DNA of 64,000 nt from Thermothelomyces thermophilus ATCC 42464 (taxonomy: Eukaryota; Ascomycota; Sordariomycetes; Sordariales; Chaetomiaceae): positions 10,168,001 to 10,232,000 of the forward strand of contig NC_016472.1 of NCBI RefSeq assembly GCF_000226095.1, in the 5' to 3' direction. The notes under the pieces were generated by a model that saw nothing but the letters and a program-made list of their open reading frames with translations, made no database searches and had not been told where the DNA came from. How positions within the stretch are numbered: the first letter of the stretch is position 1; every line of letters starts with the position of its first letter. The position numbers and the translations under genes were made by a program. Of this stretch, positions 63,260 to 64,000 are shown piece after piece.

Positions 63260-64000
63260 CCCTCACGCGAATATCCGCATCTGTCTGCATTGGACGTTCA
63301 ACTCTGCGGCCCCGGACTGGTGCGCGTCGGTTTGAGGAATGCAGTCGGGCAATCTCTCGGGCAGGCGCGCAAGCCCGAAATTTAGGGTCGGAAGGGAAAG
63401 TCAGATCCAGCGGGAAGAACCTCGAGCACAGAGCCCAGGGTGCGCGCGGCCGGGACCTTTGGGCTCTGCTCTAGGGCGGACCCGCATCCAAGCCCCGGGC
63501 GCAGGCAAGCGCCGTGTTGGCAAGTCACTCGCCCGCAGACGGCGACGGCGCGCTCGGATGCGGCGTTGCGGATTGCCAGCCGTCATCAGTTGCCAAGTAG
63601 CACGGGAATCTGCTCGCTCTGCCGTTTGCCGCGCCGTTCGCAATTGGTTGCAGCCGAGGATGGGCCGGCCGGTCAGGCGGCCGTCACGCCTTCCCCGTCG
63701 TTTGCCCTGCCGACTGTATCGTACAGAGGATGCGCGCAAACGGTATGAGAGTGACCAGCGGCTTGAATTATGACTTGCGAGGGACTCGAAGAATAGAATG
63801 TCAATTTCGAATCCAAGTGCATAAAGGCTCGCAGCTCAACGCCGTGTCGGGCTGACCCGCCGATCGGCGCGTTCATTCGTGTCGGGCTTGGTGGTCTGAG
63901 GCATCCGTGTCTCGGTGTCGGGGCGCACCACGGATGTTGGGAAGCACACCAAAGCCGACAGCTCACATACAAGAGGGCGCTTCCAGGCGATTTTTCTCCA

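Larger units (their letters stand above)
60627..64000. other. 3.4 kb with no convincing gene
   Basis: Normal base composition and no RIP. Many overlapping open frames of 60-150 codons exist on both strands, but none has a recognisable motif, consistent splicing or a clear coding bias. The Arg/Pro-rich frames at 63,339-63,773 reflect GC-rich DNA. Notable simple sequence: four 9-bp units agtagtatg/t at 63,224-63,259. This is probably promoter and intergenic sequence of a gene beyond the window. Confidence 0.5.

Noticed and set aside
61347-63972. Many small frames in the last 3 kb, including Arg-rich ones
   Set aside because: They overlap on both strands, lack motifs and splice logic, and fit chance open frames in GC-rich intergenic DNA.

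Overview
The window looks like a chromosome segment of a filamentous ascomycete (Pezizomycotina). The host genes have several short GT-AG introns of 55-140 bp with CTAAC/CTGAC branch sites. The repeats are Tad1-like LINEs, Ty3/gypsy elements and a Tc1/mariner element. Most of the repeat DNA carries the mark of repeat-induced point mutation (RIP): CA and TG are largely replaced by TA, and nearly every repeat reading frame is broken by TAA/TAG codons standing where CAA, CAG or TGG is expected. I could not assign a species.

Layout. About 1-39,660 is a graveyard of nested, heavily RIP-mutated transposons: a full-length LINE (60-6,665, 13-bp target duplication) holding a Tc1/mariner copy (3,043-4,433); an internally inverted gypsy fragment around it; a 5'-truncated LINE with a roughly 317-bp (TTA)n tail (9,868-11,790); a long gypsy remnant (11,870-18,960); unassigned RIP-mutated DNA; an LTR-bounded gypsy element on the minus strand (23,140-30,379); an opposite-strand copy of its pol region (30,380-33,504); two LINE fragments; and a gypsy gag remnant (37,153-38,010). 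A small gene island follows: a 4-exon TauD/TfdA-type 2-oxoglutarate dioxygenase on the minus strand (39,663-40,915). Then 41,297-54,529 is one full-length LINE insertion with a 14-bp target duplication. It is interrupted by an 8-kb gypsy element (44,509-52,520, 5-bp duplication), whose 3' LTR is itself interrupted by an unmutated, oppositely oriented solo LTR (44,596-45,045). From 54,544 to 64,000 the base composition is normal: an 11-exon Dal5/Soa1-type MFS transporter (56,051-58,581) and an intronless ribose-5-phosphate isomerase (59,787-60,626), then about 3.4 kb in which I see no convincing gene.

How the genes may work together. If the 13.2-kb insertion is removed using its exact target duplication, the dioxygenase and the transporter become divergent neighbours about 1.9 kb apart. 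In yeast the corresponding functions (Jlp1 sulfonate dioxygenase; Soa1 sulfonate/sulfate transporter) supply sulfur from sulfonates. The pair therefore looks like a sulfonate uptake-and-cleavage module whose shared intergenic region has been split by a stack of transposons. Both coding regions appear intact.

The most unusual repeat observation is that two different gypsy elements each carry, between pol and the 3' LTR, a decayed reading frame on the strand opposite to gag-pol (24,095-24,985 and 45,546-46,172). All coordinates, splice sites and target duplications were read by eye; no alignment or search was run.
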